From NCBI RefSeq assembly GCF_000317285.1, contig NZ_AJLN01000116.1, positions 310,001-374,000 of the forward strand: DNA of 64,000 nt, given 5' to 3'. Made by a program: the position numbers and the translations under genes. Shown here in pieces: positions 46,610-56,800 of this stretch. A model generated the notes under the pieces. That model did not search any database. It saw nothing but the letters and a program-made list of their open reading frames with translations, and had not been told where the DNA came from. Source of the DNA: Chlorogloeopsis fritschii PCC 6912. Its GTDB lineage: Bacteria; Cyanobacteriota; Cyanobacteriia; Cyanobacteriales; Nostocaceae. Positions within the stretch are counted from its first letter, which is position 1. Each line of letters starts with the position of its first letter.

Positions 46610-49102
46610 ATGCCCTATTTTGCACGTATTTCGTCTTGCTATCGCTTAGTCTTCGCTGGCATGATTGCTACTTCCATATTGAGCACTGCTGGATTTTATA
46701 CGTGGCAAAATTTACCAACAAATGACATTATTGTTCTCCTTGCTAATTTTGAAGGTTCAGCTTCTAAACATAAAAACTACCGCGTCACAAAAAATATTTT
46801 TGATAGTTTAGATGACGCTACCAAAGGATTTCCTGGTGTAAAAATACAACGTTTAAATAAAACCATCACAGAACAAAAAGATGCTCGCAACGAGGGTAAA
46901 AAACACAAAGCAACTATCGTGATTTGGGGTGATTATGGAGCAACAGATGTGGCAGTACAGTTGAGCGCTCACTTTGAAGTTTTACGTTCCCTCAAAGAAC
47001 TACCTAAAATAAAAAGATTAGAGAAAACAGCAGACGTATCCGAATTAAAAAGTTTCAAATTGCAAACAAGCGTTTCCAATGAAATGATTTATTTAAGCCT
47101 TGTGACTATAGGAATAATTCGCTACAAAGCTAGTGATTTAGATAAGGCTATTGCCAGTTTCAGCGATGCACTGAAAATGAAAAAATCTGTTCCTACTTTG
47201 GATAAAAGCATCGTCCATTTCTACAAAGGTAATGCCTACGCTCAAAAGAAATACTACGATAATGCTATTACCGACTATAACCAAGCCATTAATCTAGACT
47301 CTAACCTAGTTAATGCTTACTACAACCGAGGGCTGGCTTACTACTACAAAAAAGACTACGATCGCGCCATTACTGACTACAATCAAGTTATTAAACTTGA
47401 CCCCAATCTCGCAGAAGTTTATAAAAATCGAGGGCTGGCTTACGCTGACAAAAAAGACTACGAACGTGCTATTGCTGATTACAACCAAGCTCTTAAACTC
47501 GATCCGAAGTTAGTTAATGCTTACAACAACCGGGGAGTAGCTTATTACTACAAAAAAGACTACGAACGCGCTATTGCTGACTATAATCAAGCTCTCAAAC
47601 TTAATCCTGATGATGCTAAAGCATACAACAACCGAGGCAATGTTTACTACTATCAAAAAGACTACGATCGCGCTATTGGTGATTACACTAAAGCTCTCAA
47701 AATCGATCCTGATTTAGCAGAAGCTTATAAAAATCGGGGGCTGGCTTACGCCGACAAAAAAGACTACGATCGCGCCATGGCTGATTACAATCAAGCCCTC
47801 AAACTCGATCCTAATTTAGCAGAGACTGACAAAGCACAGGATCTACCTGGCGTTGGCAAAGCCAACCAAAAAGATACTAATAAATCCCTTACCGATGACA
47901 GTAAAATCCTCAAAGTTAACTCTGATGATGCTAAAGATTACAAAAAACGAGGCAATACTTACTACCGTAAAAAAGACTACGATCGCGCTATCGCTGACTA
48001 TAACCGAGCTATTCAACTTAATCCCAATGATGCTAAAGCTTATAAAAATAGAGGAAATGCTTATTATTATAAAAAAGACTACAATCGTGCCATTGCTGAC
48101 TATAACCAAGTTCTGAAAATTAATCCCTATGACGCCGAAGCTTACAACAACCGAGGATTAGTTTATATTGAAAAAAAAGACTACAACCGTGCCATTGCTA
48201 ACTACAATCAAGCCATTAAACTTAATCCTAATCTAGCCGAGGCTTACAACAACCGAGGCAATGCTTACTACTATAAAAAAAACTATAATCATGCGATCGC
48301 TAACTACAACCGAGCTATTAAACTAGACTCTAGCTTAATCAAAGCCTATTACAATCGGGGACAAGCTTACTATTATAAAAAAGACTACGATCGCGCTATT
48401 GCTGATTACAACCAAGTCCTTAAACTTAACCCCGATGATGCCAAAGTTTACTACAATCGAGGACTAGCTTACTACTACAAAAAAGACTATGATCGCGCTA
48501 TTGCTGACTACAACCAAGCCATTAAACTTAACCCCGATGATGCCAAAGTTTACTATAACAGGGGGCTAGCTTACTACTACAAACAAGACTATGATCGCGC
48601 TATTGCTGACTACGATCAAGCCCTCAGACTAGATCCCTATGATGCTAAAGCTTACAACAACCGAGGCAATGCTTACTATCCCAAACAAGAATACGATCGC
48701 GCTATTGCTGACTACAACCGAGCTATTCAACTTGATCCCAATCTAGTCGAAGCTTACAATAACCGAGGCAATGCTTACTACCCCAAACAAGAATACGATC
48801 GCGCCATTGCTGACTATAACCAAGCCATCAAACTCAACCCTAATCTAGCTGAGGTTTACGGCAACCGATGTCAGATATACCTTAGAAAAGGTGAGTACGA
48901 GCGCGCCATTAGTGACTGCAACCAAGCTCTCATACTTAATCCTAAACTCCCTGATGCTTACTACAATCGAGGAATTGCCTATAAGGATCAGGGTAGTACA
49001 GACAAGGCGACAAAAGACTTCGAGAAAGTCTTGGAATTAGACAGCGATCAGGAGTTACGTCAAAAAGCTGAAAAACAACTCCAAGAGTTAGGCACTAAAT
49101 AG
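46610..49102 (+). CDS. Giant TPR protein with N-terminal membrane anchor
   Basis: 830 residues from ATG at 46610. A hydrophobic span (LVFAGMIATSILSTAGFY) near residue 15 anchors or exports it. Residues about 30-200 form a separate domain (IIVLLANFEGSASKHKNYRV; ATIVIWGDYGATD). Then 18 tetratricopeptide units of 34 residues follow, consensus YNNRGNAYYYKKDYDRAIAD then YNQALKLNP. Unit 7 is degenerate (DLPGVGKANQKDTN, 3 residues longer). TPR stacks bind other proteins. The units are very similar at DNA level, so copy number may vary. Upstream TTG (46580) is a less likely start. It stands alone. Confidence 0.88.
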   Translation: MPYFARISSCYRLVFAGMIATSILSTAGFYTWQNLPTNDIIVLLANFEGSASKHKNYRVTKNIFDSLDDATKGFPGVKIQRLNKTITEQKDARNEGKKHKATIVIWGDYGATDVAVQLSAHFEVLRSLKELPKIKRLEKTADVSELKSFKLQTSVSNEMIYLSLVTIGIIRYKASDLDKAIASFSDALKMKKSVPTLDKSIVHFYKGNAYAQKKYYDNAITDYNQAINLDSNLVNAYYNRGLAYYYKKDYDRAITDYNQVIKLDPNLAEVYKNRGLAYADKKDYERAIADYNQALKLDPKLVNAYNNRGVAYYYKKDYERAIADYNQALKLNPDDAKAYNNRGNVYYYQKDYDRAIGDYTKALKIDPDLAEAYKNRGLAYADKKDYDRAMADYNQALKLDPNLAETDKAQDLPGVGKANQKDTNKSLTDDSKILKVNSDDAKDYKKRGNTYYRKKDYDRAIADYNRAIQLNPNDAKAYKNRGNAYYYKKDYNRAIADYNQVLKINPYDAEAYNNRGLVYIEKKDYNRAIANYNQAIKLNPNLAEAYNNRGNAYYYKKNYNHAIANYNRAIKLDSSLIKAYYNRGQAYYYKKDYDRAIADYNQVLKLNPDDAKVYYNRGLAYYYKKDYDRAIADYNQAIKLNPDDAKVYYNRGLAYYYKQDYDRAIADYDQALRLDPYDAKAYNNRGNAYYPKQEYDRAIADYNRAIQLDPNLVEAYNNRGNAYYPKQEYDRAIADYNQAIKLNPNLAEVYGNRCQIYLRKGEYERAISDCNQALILNPKLPDAYYNRGIAYKDQGSTDKATKDFEKVLELDSDQELRQKAEKQLQELGTK

Positions 49103-49125
49103 GGGCTAGGGAAAAGAGAATTTCA

Positions 49126-49365
49126 TTACCCAGTTGTGTGATTTATTACATGAATGTCTGACTTACTCCCACGCTCTTCATGGGAGGCGATCGCAGACAT
49201 GATAGCTTCAGGCATAACATCATCAGGGAAAACTTCACTCAAATATCTTGCTATTGCTTCCCTAACTACATCTGCTTCAGTACAGCCAGAAGCTTGGGCT
49301 AAAAATTGAATCTTTTGCTGCCATTTTTCAGGAACTCTAGTTCCTACCATTGGTGAAAATACCAT
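49126..49365 (-). CDS. Ribbon-helix-helix (CopG-like) protein
   Basis: 79 residues from ATG at 49365 (GGAG 8 bases upstream). VGTRVPEKWQQKIQFLAQ and CTEADVVREAIARYLSEVF form the strand and two helices of an RHH DNA-binding domain, as in small antitoxins and repressors. No toxin partner is adjacent. It is convergent with the TPR gene. Confidence 0.75.
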   Translation of the reverse strand: MVFSPMVGTRVPEKWQQKIQFLAQASGCTEADVVREAIARYLSEVFPDDVMPEAIMSAIASHEERGSKSDIHVINHTTG

Positions 49366-49520
49366 CAAAGCTACTCCACTGCCAATAAATCTAAGTAACT
49401 AACTATACTTTTATTTCAGGAATCAATGGCATTTTTATAGATTAACTGTAGAGGGTTTGTCAGAACTATTAGCAAATATGATTAGCCTTCTGCCTCCTGC
49501 CTTCTTATTACCCTCAAACC

Positions 49521-49805
49521 CTAGATCATATGCCGGATAAAATGTTCAGTTGGTTTGTCATACATACTATTTTCCCTTATTTTGTAGGAAACAATTGTAT
49601 AACTTAACACTAAGCAACCCAAAAAAAACATGACGCTAAACCAAGTCATGATGTTATTGGTGATTAAAAGCTCTCTCTCAAGTAATCGCATCTTGGCTGT
49701 ATCAAATTTAGCTCTAGTTATCTTGGTTGCATCAAATTGTGTATGTAAATCAGGAATGCGCGATATCGTCTGTGTTAGCTTGTTATTCCGTTTTCCCAGG
49801 GGCAT
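49521..49805 (-). CDS. Possible small membrane protein
   Basis: 94 residues. One hydrophobic span (MTWFSVMFFLGCLVLSYTIV) is preceded by a helix with Lys/Arg and followed by a polar tail. No RBS, no recognised family. It could be spurious, but the opposite strand has no better frame. Confidence 0.4.
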   Translation of the reverse strand: MPLGKRNNKLTQTISRIPDLHTQFDATKITRAKFDTAKMRLLERELLITNNIMTWFSVMFFLGCLVLSYTIVSYKIRENSMYDKPTEHFIRHMI

Positions 49806-50245
49806 ATATTAAAGCTCATTCGTCAGACATCAAGATAGCATGGCTTTTGTCAAGTAGCAATTTTGCTGAAAAAATTAAAAAATATTGTATAAATAAAATC
49901 ATTTCACGATATTTTCAGCCTATTGAGAGATTCCAACCCTTTCGTGCTTACGCTTTGGGTTTTTGATCAAGTGGATTAGAGAAAATCGATGCTGCCCGCG
50001 TCAAGGAATTTTTATGGCAACACACGCGATCGCTTTTTGTACTGTTTAAAACTAATTTACCTAAGTTATAGCTTCGTATTGGCGTTGCTGATTCAAAGTA
50101 TGAATTTGTTTCACGCAGAGGAGCCAGTGCGCCCTTGCGGGTTAAGCGCGTTGTAGCAACTGGCGTCGCGCACCAGCCGCAGAGAATAAGAGTTTTTAAT
50201 GCCTGATTTTTAAATTTCATACCTCAATTCGGCAACGCCTTCGTA
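49806..50245. repeat. Intergenic region with a GC-rich repeat
   Basis: No convincing gene. At about 50115-50185, GAGGAGCCAGTGCGCCCTTG then GTTAAGCGCG and AACTGGCGTCG belong to the same repeat family as the arms near 61.4 kb. The left half is AT-rich. Confidence 0.7.
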
Positions 50246-51208
50246 TTAATCCCTATTAACTCTCAGTGCCTCTAAATAGATTGGTATAGTGTGGTTATCA
50301 GAGACATTTCCGGTTTGTGCCGTAAAGTAAATAGGCACTCCTATATGTTGATATCTCAATTTTCCAAGTAACTGTGTTGTAAGCGATGTTGTCCCGTTTT
50401 TTGCTGGAATACGAGCACAAGCAAGTAGCAAGCTGGGTATAGGTATTTTGGGAACAATATCTTCGCTATTAGCAATGCGGTAGCACTCAAGTGTTTCAAA
50501 ATGTTTTGCAAAGGTTTGGTCACCAACACGCGGACTGGCAAATGTATATAAAATAAGGTTTTCAAGCGCTATTGTTTGACTAATTTGATTACTGAGGTGA
50601 ATGTGAAGTGCGCACAGTGTTGCGATCGCACCACCAAGACTATGACCTGTAACGAATACGCGAGTTTTTGACGAAGCGTGTTTAGACAGAAACATCTCTA
50701 CTCTATCACGCATAGATTCATAATTTTTGTGTGGCGTGAAATCATAAACCCAATCAATTAACCCTCCCAAGTCAGGGCGGGTGTATGTTTTATAAAATCC
50801 ACGGTGTACTCTACCCAACTTCTCAGGAGGTATTGTTGGACAAAGCGGAGGATTTTTTACTTGCTCGTATGACTCCTGAACAAATTTAATGTTAGAAATC
50901 CACTCAGGCGCATTTGAGGTTCCCCGAAAAACGACGTAAATATCTTGTGTAGTTTGGTGTTTGGCGATAAATCCAAAGGGAATGCGCCTGCGTCTTAGCC
51001 AATCGTAATGCGCAAAGCCCAGATTGGTAAGGATTTGATATTCTGCTCCGTTTACTTCAATTACTGGTAGGTCATTCTCCCATCGCCATTTAGGATCTTC
51101 TTTAGCTTTGTCATACCTTTTGTGAGCTTCTTGAGTTAACTTAAGTAGCTCAATTGCTCGGTCATTATTAAAATTACTAAAATTTATTGGTATTTTACCG
51201 TTATTCAT
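50246..51208 (-). CDS. Class 3 lipase-family protein
   Basis: 320 residues. The nucleophile elbow VTGHSLGGAIATLCAL lies near 183-198; FRGTSNAPEWISNI is the oxyanion-side block; later an aspartate in ANSEDIVPKIP and a histidine in VSDNHTIPIYLEAL complete the triad. No signal peptide is seen. Substrate: acylglycerol or phospholipid, unknown. It lies 154 nt after a coiled-coil gene and a lipoprotein gene on the same strand, possibly one unit. Confidence 0.87.
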   Translation of the reverse strand: MNNGKIPINFSNFNNDRAIELLKLTQEAHKRYDKAKEDPKWRWENDLPVIEVNGAEYQILTNLGFAHYDWLRRRRIPFGFIAKHQTTQDIYVVFRGTSNAPEWISNIKFVQESYEQVKNPPLCPTIPPEKLGRVHRGFYKTYTRPDLGGLIDWVYDFTPHKNYESMRDRVEMFLSKHASSKTRVFVTGHSLGGAIATLCALHIHLSNQISQTIALENLILYTFASPRVGDQTFAKHFETLECYRIANSEDIVPKIPIPSLLLACARIPAKNGTTSLTTQLLGKLRYQHIGVPIYFTAQTGNVSDNHTIPIYLEALRVNRD

Positions 51209-51362
51209 TGAGTCTTCCTAATCATATTGCTTAACATTAGTTTTCTTGATGTAGTCCACAAAGATACATCTAACTTAGTTTACTTACTAGCAAACGAATG
51301 TAAATTACATTAATAGATTTGAAATGCCCCATTGCACACTGATAACAATGGAGCAAAAGTAA

Positions 51363-51740
51363 TTAAATTACAAGAATACGTGCAATAATTCCCGTTACAT
51401 TTTTGATTGTCGTTAAAATATTTACGGTATTTTCTACATCATTAATTGCTTGATTTAATCCTTCTATTCCTTCTTTGAGGTCTTGTTCAAGACACTTTAG
51501 ACGCGCAGCTATTTTTTCTAAAATTGCGGTTTCAAGTTTAACACGCAATATAGATAAATCTGTACGTTCGTCAAGAAACTTACGTTTTTTAGCAACGTCA
51601 GTTTCCTTTTCAAATTGGTTCTGAATTTCTGGTGAATTGAGTTTGAGTTCGCATTCACGAATCTTTCTGAGAAATTCTTCAAGAACTTTAGCAATTGATG
51701 GGAGTTCTTCGCGTGTAATTATTGTTGGGCTGTAAATCAT
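51363..51740 (-). CDS. Coiled-coil protein with hydrophobic C-terminus
   Basis: 125 residues from ATG at 51740; AGGAG lies 7 bases upstream. Long charged helices (LPSIAKVLEEFLRKIRECEL; EKIAARLKCLEQDLKEGIEG) end in a hydrophobic stretch (ILTTIKNVTGIIARILVI). No family recognised. It starts 25 nt after the lipoprotein stop codon: likely one operon. Confidence 0.7.
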   Translation of the reverse strand: MIYSPTIITREELPSIAKVLEEFLRKIRECELKLNSPEIQNQFEKETDVAKKRKFLDERTDLSILRVKLETAILEKIAARLKCLEQDLKEGIEGLNQAINDVENTVNILTTIKNVTGIIARILVI

Positions 51741-51765
51741 GATAATTCTCCTATGATGTAAATAT

Positions 51766-52638
51766 TTACTTTGCTTTTTTATCTGCCTCAACGAGTTGCA
51801 GAAAATTATCAACATCTTGTAAAAAAGAATTGAGCCTAGTAAGACTTAATGTTCCTTCAACAAGACCTTGAAAAACTTCTTGAAATTTGCCTAATGCATT
51901 GCTGGCATTTTTAAGTTCTTTTCCTCGTCTTTCCCTAATTAAGATTTCTCGTCGCGTTTCAATCCATGCATCTTTGTCGGCAATTTCTGTATCTTCAATT
52001 AGTGGGCGAATAACAAAACGTTCTTCTTCTGCAATACGAATAAGTTTGGCATCCTGTTCAATTGAATCTCCAAGAGCTTTTAACATCTCCTTTTGGATAG
52101 TTAGTTCGAGCATAATTGTACGATTGCGTTTTTCTAACTCATCGCGTAATGCCCCACGAATTTGTGATGAAACTACAAGATTGGTAATGCCTTGCAAAAG
52201 ACCAGGATTTGTAATTAAATCACTGCCTTGTAGTTCTTTTCCAATCTTGTTCAGATTATTTACTACTCCGGTAATTTCTCCTTGTGCGCGTGTAGGTGCA
52301 TCGGAAGAAGCAAGTTCGTTAAGCAGTCGAAAATATTCTCTTAACAACTCGTTATGTTTGCGTAGCTTACCTATTACCTCTAAACGTTTTTCATCAGGTT
52401 CAGTAAGTTTTTTATAATCCTCAATTGTTTGATTGAGAATTCGGTCATTGCGTAATAATTGTTCAGAAGTAGTATCTATGCGGATGTCACTGGCAGCCTC
52501 AAGTAATTTGTCAACTGCATTTGCATATTCACTTCCTGCTTTGGCAAATTTTTTGTATTCATCAGTTGAGCGACACCCTGTTGTTAGCGTTGCAATTACT
52601 GCAAACGCAACGATAGTTTTACGAAGCGTTTTCTTCAT
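51766..52638 (-). CDS. Helical lipoprotein of unknown function
   Basis: 290 residues. Signal peptide with lipobox TLTTGC near residue 22, so the mature protein starts at Cys and is membrane-anchored. The rest is helical with many Glu/Lys/Arg residues (KRLEVIGKLRKHNELLREYF; ETRREILIRERRGKELKNAS). First gene of the group lipoprotein, coiled-coil protein, lipase. Its helices could pair with those of the coiled-coil protein (inference). Confidence 0.75.
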   Translation of the reverse strand: MKKTLRKTIVAFAVIATLTTGCRSTDEYKKFAKAGSEYANAVDKLLEAASDIRIDTTSEQLLRNDRILNQTIEDYKKLTEPDEKRLEVIGKLRKHNELLREYFRLLNELASSDAPTRAQGEITGVVNNLNKIGKELQGSDLITNPGLLQGITNLVVSSQIRGALRDELEKRNRTIMLELTIQKEMLKALGDSIEQDAKLIRIAEEERFVIRPLIEDTEIADKDAWIETRREILIRERRGKELKNASNALGKFQEVFQGLVEGTLSLTRLNSFLQDVDNFLQLVEADKKAK

Positions 52639-52867
52639 AATTATTGTAGAAATGTCAAAGTTATAATTTCTTCAATTTTTGTCTGTCAACGCATTCAAAA
52701 TTGCGTTAGGTTTGCACTGATTTACCACAGGTGCAATCTTGGAAATACTCGCGTATTTTTTAATACCTTGTTTTGTAACTCCATAGCAAGAGTACAAAAT
52801 TTGTCAATCAAATCTATATAAAATTTAATTGGCATTTTTGCTTGAGTTCATAATTCTTAGGAAGAGA

Positions 52868-52905
52868 TAAAACCCAACACAAAGGGTGATAATGTTGGGT
52901 TTTAT
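52868..52905. terminator. Bidirectional-type terminator
   Basis: AAACCCAACA and TGTTGGGTTTTA form a stem with T-runs on both strands; on the minus strand it ends the CxxCH protein gene at 52933. Confidence 0.8.
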
Positions 52906-52932
52906 TACCATAAATCTTAATTAAGTACGTTA

Positions 52933-53559
52933 TTAATTTGGGTTTCTATTAGGACTACCACCTAAATGACAACCCATGCAGTGATCAACAGTGCCTTTAA
53001 TTAAACCTTTTACAACTTCTCCACCAGCAGCCCTTGCTCCATTGGCAGGCCCACCCCTTAATGTTTCAATTAATCCTTCTGTGGCAACGTCCACCAAGTC
53101 TATCCCCCTCACAGCTGCTTTCCCAACTTCTTTTGCCGAGTGTGGATCTTTAGATGTGCTGGTACTCTCACCCTCAAATCTAGCTGGGTATGCCAAAATT
53201 GTTGGCGCTATGGGTATGGAAAATGAGTTTTTGGGAGTGCGCAAATAGTGAGGACAGATGATTGGTTTATATGAACTGCTATCGTATTTAGGAGGAAATT
53301 TGATTTTTGGGCAATAGGCTGCGGAGCTAGGTTTTATTAACTTTTGCGGAGTGGTTGTGGGAATATATGGGTCATTGGAGTATGGTTCCCAAGTGCAGGA
53401 ACAGGCGGTAGGTTTGGGATTATTAATAGGGTCAATTGGACGATAAGCAAGGGACTGCGAATTTGCTGCCAACCCAACTTCACCTATTAATGCCGAAGGA
53501 AGCACAGTAGCAAATAATCCTAACGAATAAAGCGAACGACGAAGTAGTTGCAGACGCAT
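52933..53559 (-). CDS. Exported protein with C-terminal CxxCH motif
   Basis: 208 residues from ATG at 53559 (GGAG 5 bases upstream; the open frame continues upstream to 53637). A signal peptide is visible (SLYSLGLFATVLPSALIGEV). The middle is Pro/Ser-rich with several cysteines (TACSCTWEPY, AAYCPKIKF, IICPHYLRT). The end, TVDHCMGCHLGGSPNRNPN, holds CMGCH, which is the c-type heme attachment motif. Only one such motif; no Met ligand is obvious. It may bind heme or simply metal. Just upstream of the STAND NTPase gene, divergently. Confidence 0.65.
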   Translation of the reverse strand: MRLQLLRRSLYSLGLFATVLPSALIGEVGLAANSQSLAYRPIDPINNPKPTACSCTWEPYSNDPYIPTTTPQKLIKPSSAAYCPKIKFPPKYDSSSYKPIICPHYLRTPKNSFSIPIAPTILAYPARFEGESTSTSKDPHSAKEVGKAAVRGIDLVDVATEGLIETLRGGPANGARAAGGEVVKGLIKGTVDHCMGCHLGGSPNRNPN

Positions 53560-53832
53560 AATTACTCCAAAAATTGTATGCAAGTGTGTAAAACTTAATT
53601 GTTGAAGGGTTTCTTTCATTCCCTTCCGGGTATGCATTAAATGTAAAAAATTAATTGCAGGAAGTCAGTGTCAAAAAGGTACTTAAAGTGATGACTTCGC
53701 TCTTGACTTTGGATACGACAAGGGTGGTTAAAGTTATATAAAGTTATTTGTGCTGTAAAAAAAGGCAATTTATACTACTTCTGGTTCCCTATTATTAGGA
53801 AACAACCAAATATCTAGCTGCTGCGGCAAACA

Positions 53833-56800
53833 ATGACTTCTAACGAGGTATCAATCACGCTGGAAGAAGCGTTAGTAATTATCGATACAGTTTTGGCTCC
53901 AAACAGTTTAAACGATTTGCAGGAGTTAGTTTTTTGTCAAACGTGGAACGGACTCAGCTACGCTAAAATTGCTGAAAGTGAAGGGTATGACTCGGAATAT
54001 ATTAAGCACGTAGGTTTCCAATTATGGCGATCGCTTAGTGAAGCATTTGGGGAAAAAATCAATAAAAGTAACTTTCGTTCAGTACTGCGACGGTATTTGG
54101 TGAACTACCAAAGCCAGGGAGATAGAGAGCGCAGTGGTATAGAAGATCAGCTGACACTCAAATGCGGGGCAACTTCCGAATTACAACGCCAATGCTACCA
54201 AGATTTGGGAGAAGCGGTTGATGTTTCGGTATTCTACGGACGAACAAGCGAACGGGAAATACTCAAAGAGTGGATAGTAGGCGATCGCTGTCGTCTCATC
54301 ACTCTCTTTGGGATGGGTGGTATTGGTAAAACAACCCTCGCGGTTAAGGTTGCACAAGATAACCGGGATGCGTTTGAATATATTTTTTGGCGTTCTCTAC
54401 GCAACGCGCCACCCATACAAAATATATTTTCAGATCTAATTAAATTTTTATCTAACCAGCAGGAAATAGAATTACCCGACACCGAGGAAGCACAACTAAC
54501 ATTATTAATGAAATATTTGAATTTGTCGCGGTGTTTGCTGATTTTAGATAATGTTGAAACAATTCTCGTTCCTTATACAAGTGCAGGCAATTATCGGGAA
54601 GGCTATGAATGTTACGGCCACTTATTTCGGTATATCGCTGAATCACCACATCAAAGCTGTTTGTTACTGACAAGCCGCGAGAAACCCAAAGGTTTAGCAT
54701 CTAAAGAAGGTAAAAATTTACCAGTCCGTTCCCTACAACTTGCGGGTTTAAGTGAATTAGAAATACACGAAATTTTTATAGATAAAGGTTTTTCGGTAAC
54801 GCAAGAGCAGGAGCAATTACTAACCGCACGTTATAGCGGTAATCCATTAGCTTTAAAGATAGTTGCAACTACAACCCAAGAATTATTTTCTGGAGATGTT
54901 TCCCAGTTTTTAGACTGTGGAACTTCTGTTTTCGGCAATATTTGGGAACTTTTAGACCAACAGTTTGAACGTTTGCCTCTCTTAGAAAAGCAGGTAATGT
55001 ACTGGTTAGCAATTAACCGGGAAGCAGTTGCTATAGATGAACTAAGGCAGGATATTGTACCACTTGTCTCACCACGAGAATTAATTGAAGCACTTGAATC
55101 TTTAAAAGCCAGGTCATTAATTGAAACGAGTTGTAATGCAGCTAATATTGCAAGTTTTACGCAACAACCTGCTGTCATGGAATACATGATAGAGAAATTA
55201 AATGCTGAGATATTTCACGAAATTACCACGGGGACAATATCGATTTTTAACTGTTATGCCCTAATTAAAGCTACTGCTAAAGACTATATTCGTAATTCAC
55301 AAGTGTGTTTGTTACTAAAGCCTTTAGTAAATAAATTATTGAGTCATTTTGGGAATAAACATAAGCTAGAAAATTATCTTTATCAATTTCTTGCTAACTT
55401 ACAAAATAATCCACAAGTTCAACCTGGGTATGCTGGAGGAAATCTCCTCAATTTACTTTGCCACATCCAAGCTAACTTAACGAACGCAGATTTCTCTAAC
55501 CTCGTGGTTTGGCAGGCTTATCTGAAAAATATTAATTTAAATGGTATTAACTTCCAAAATGCTGATTTATCAAAATCTATCTTTACCGAAACTCTTAGCA
55601 GTATCTTGGCAGTAGGGTTTAGTCCAGATGGAAAAGTTTTAGCGACTGGAGGTGTTGGCGGTGAGGTGCAATTATGGCAAGTAGCTGATGGCAAATCACT
55701 CATGAGTTGGAAGGCTCACAAACGTTGGATTCTCTCCCTTGCCTTTAGTTCTAACGGTCTAATGTTAGCTACTAGCAGCGATGATAAATCTGTAAAAGTA
55801 TGGGATATTCGTACTGGAGAATGTCTAAAAACTTTTCAGGGGCAATCTAGTTGGGTATACGAAGTTGCATTTAGTCCGGATAGTCGCTTTGTTGGAAGTG
55901 TTGGTGATGAACATACAATCAATTTATGGGATATTTCTAGCGATAAACTGTTAATAACTTTTCGCGGACATACTGGACAAGTTCATACCCTGGCATTTCA
56001 TCCTGCTGGTCAAATTTTAGCCAGTGGCGCAAATGACGGCACTATCCGGTTGTGGAATGTGCAAACAGGTAAGCTAATCAATACATTGCAAGTACCAAGC
56101 AATTTTATTCAAGCCGTTACCTTTAGCCCAGATGGAAAATTTCTTGCAAGTACCAGCAATGACTGCAAAATACAGTTATGGGATGTAAATTCTGGCACAC
56201 TACTAAATACATTCCAAGGACATACATACTTTGTGCAACGAATTGCGTTTAGCCCAGATTCTAAAACTCTTGCCAGTAGTGGTCACGACAAAATAGTAAA
56301 ATTTTGGGATATAAAGACAGGCGTTTGCAAGAAAACTTTAGCTGGACATACCAGCCAAGTTTGGTCGATAGCTTTTAGTCCGTTCGCGCAGCGTTCCCGA
56401 AGGGAATTTCCCACAACTGCCCTTTATAAGGGGGGCGAAGGGGGGATCTTAGCTAGTAGCAGTGAAGACCATACAGTGAAATTATGGGATGTAGAAACAG
56501 GCCAGTGTATAAGAACTTTCAAAGGATACACAAATGCATTTCGGCTAATTGGCTTTAGTCCCGATGGTAGAACTTTGGTAAGTGGTAGTGGCGACTGCCA
56601 AGTGCGATTATGGGATGTTGAGGCAGGTGTATGCTTGAAAACTTTAGCGCGACATAGCAGTTTAGTTGTATCGGTTGCTTTTAGTCCCGACGGTAAGACT
56701 TTAGCTAGTGGTAGTAACGAAGTCAAGTTATGGGACTCTAGCACTGGAGAATGTCTAAAAACTTTGCACGGACATACTAACTGGATTTGGTCAGTGAATT

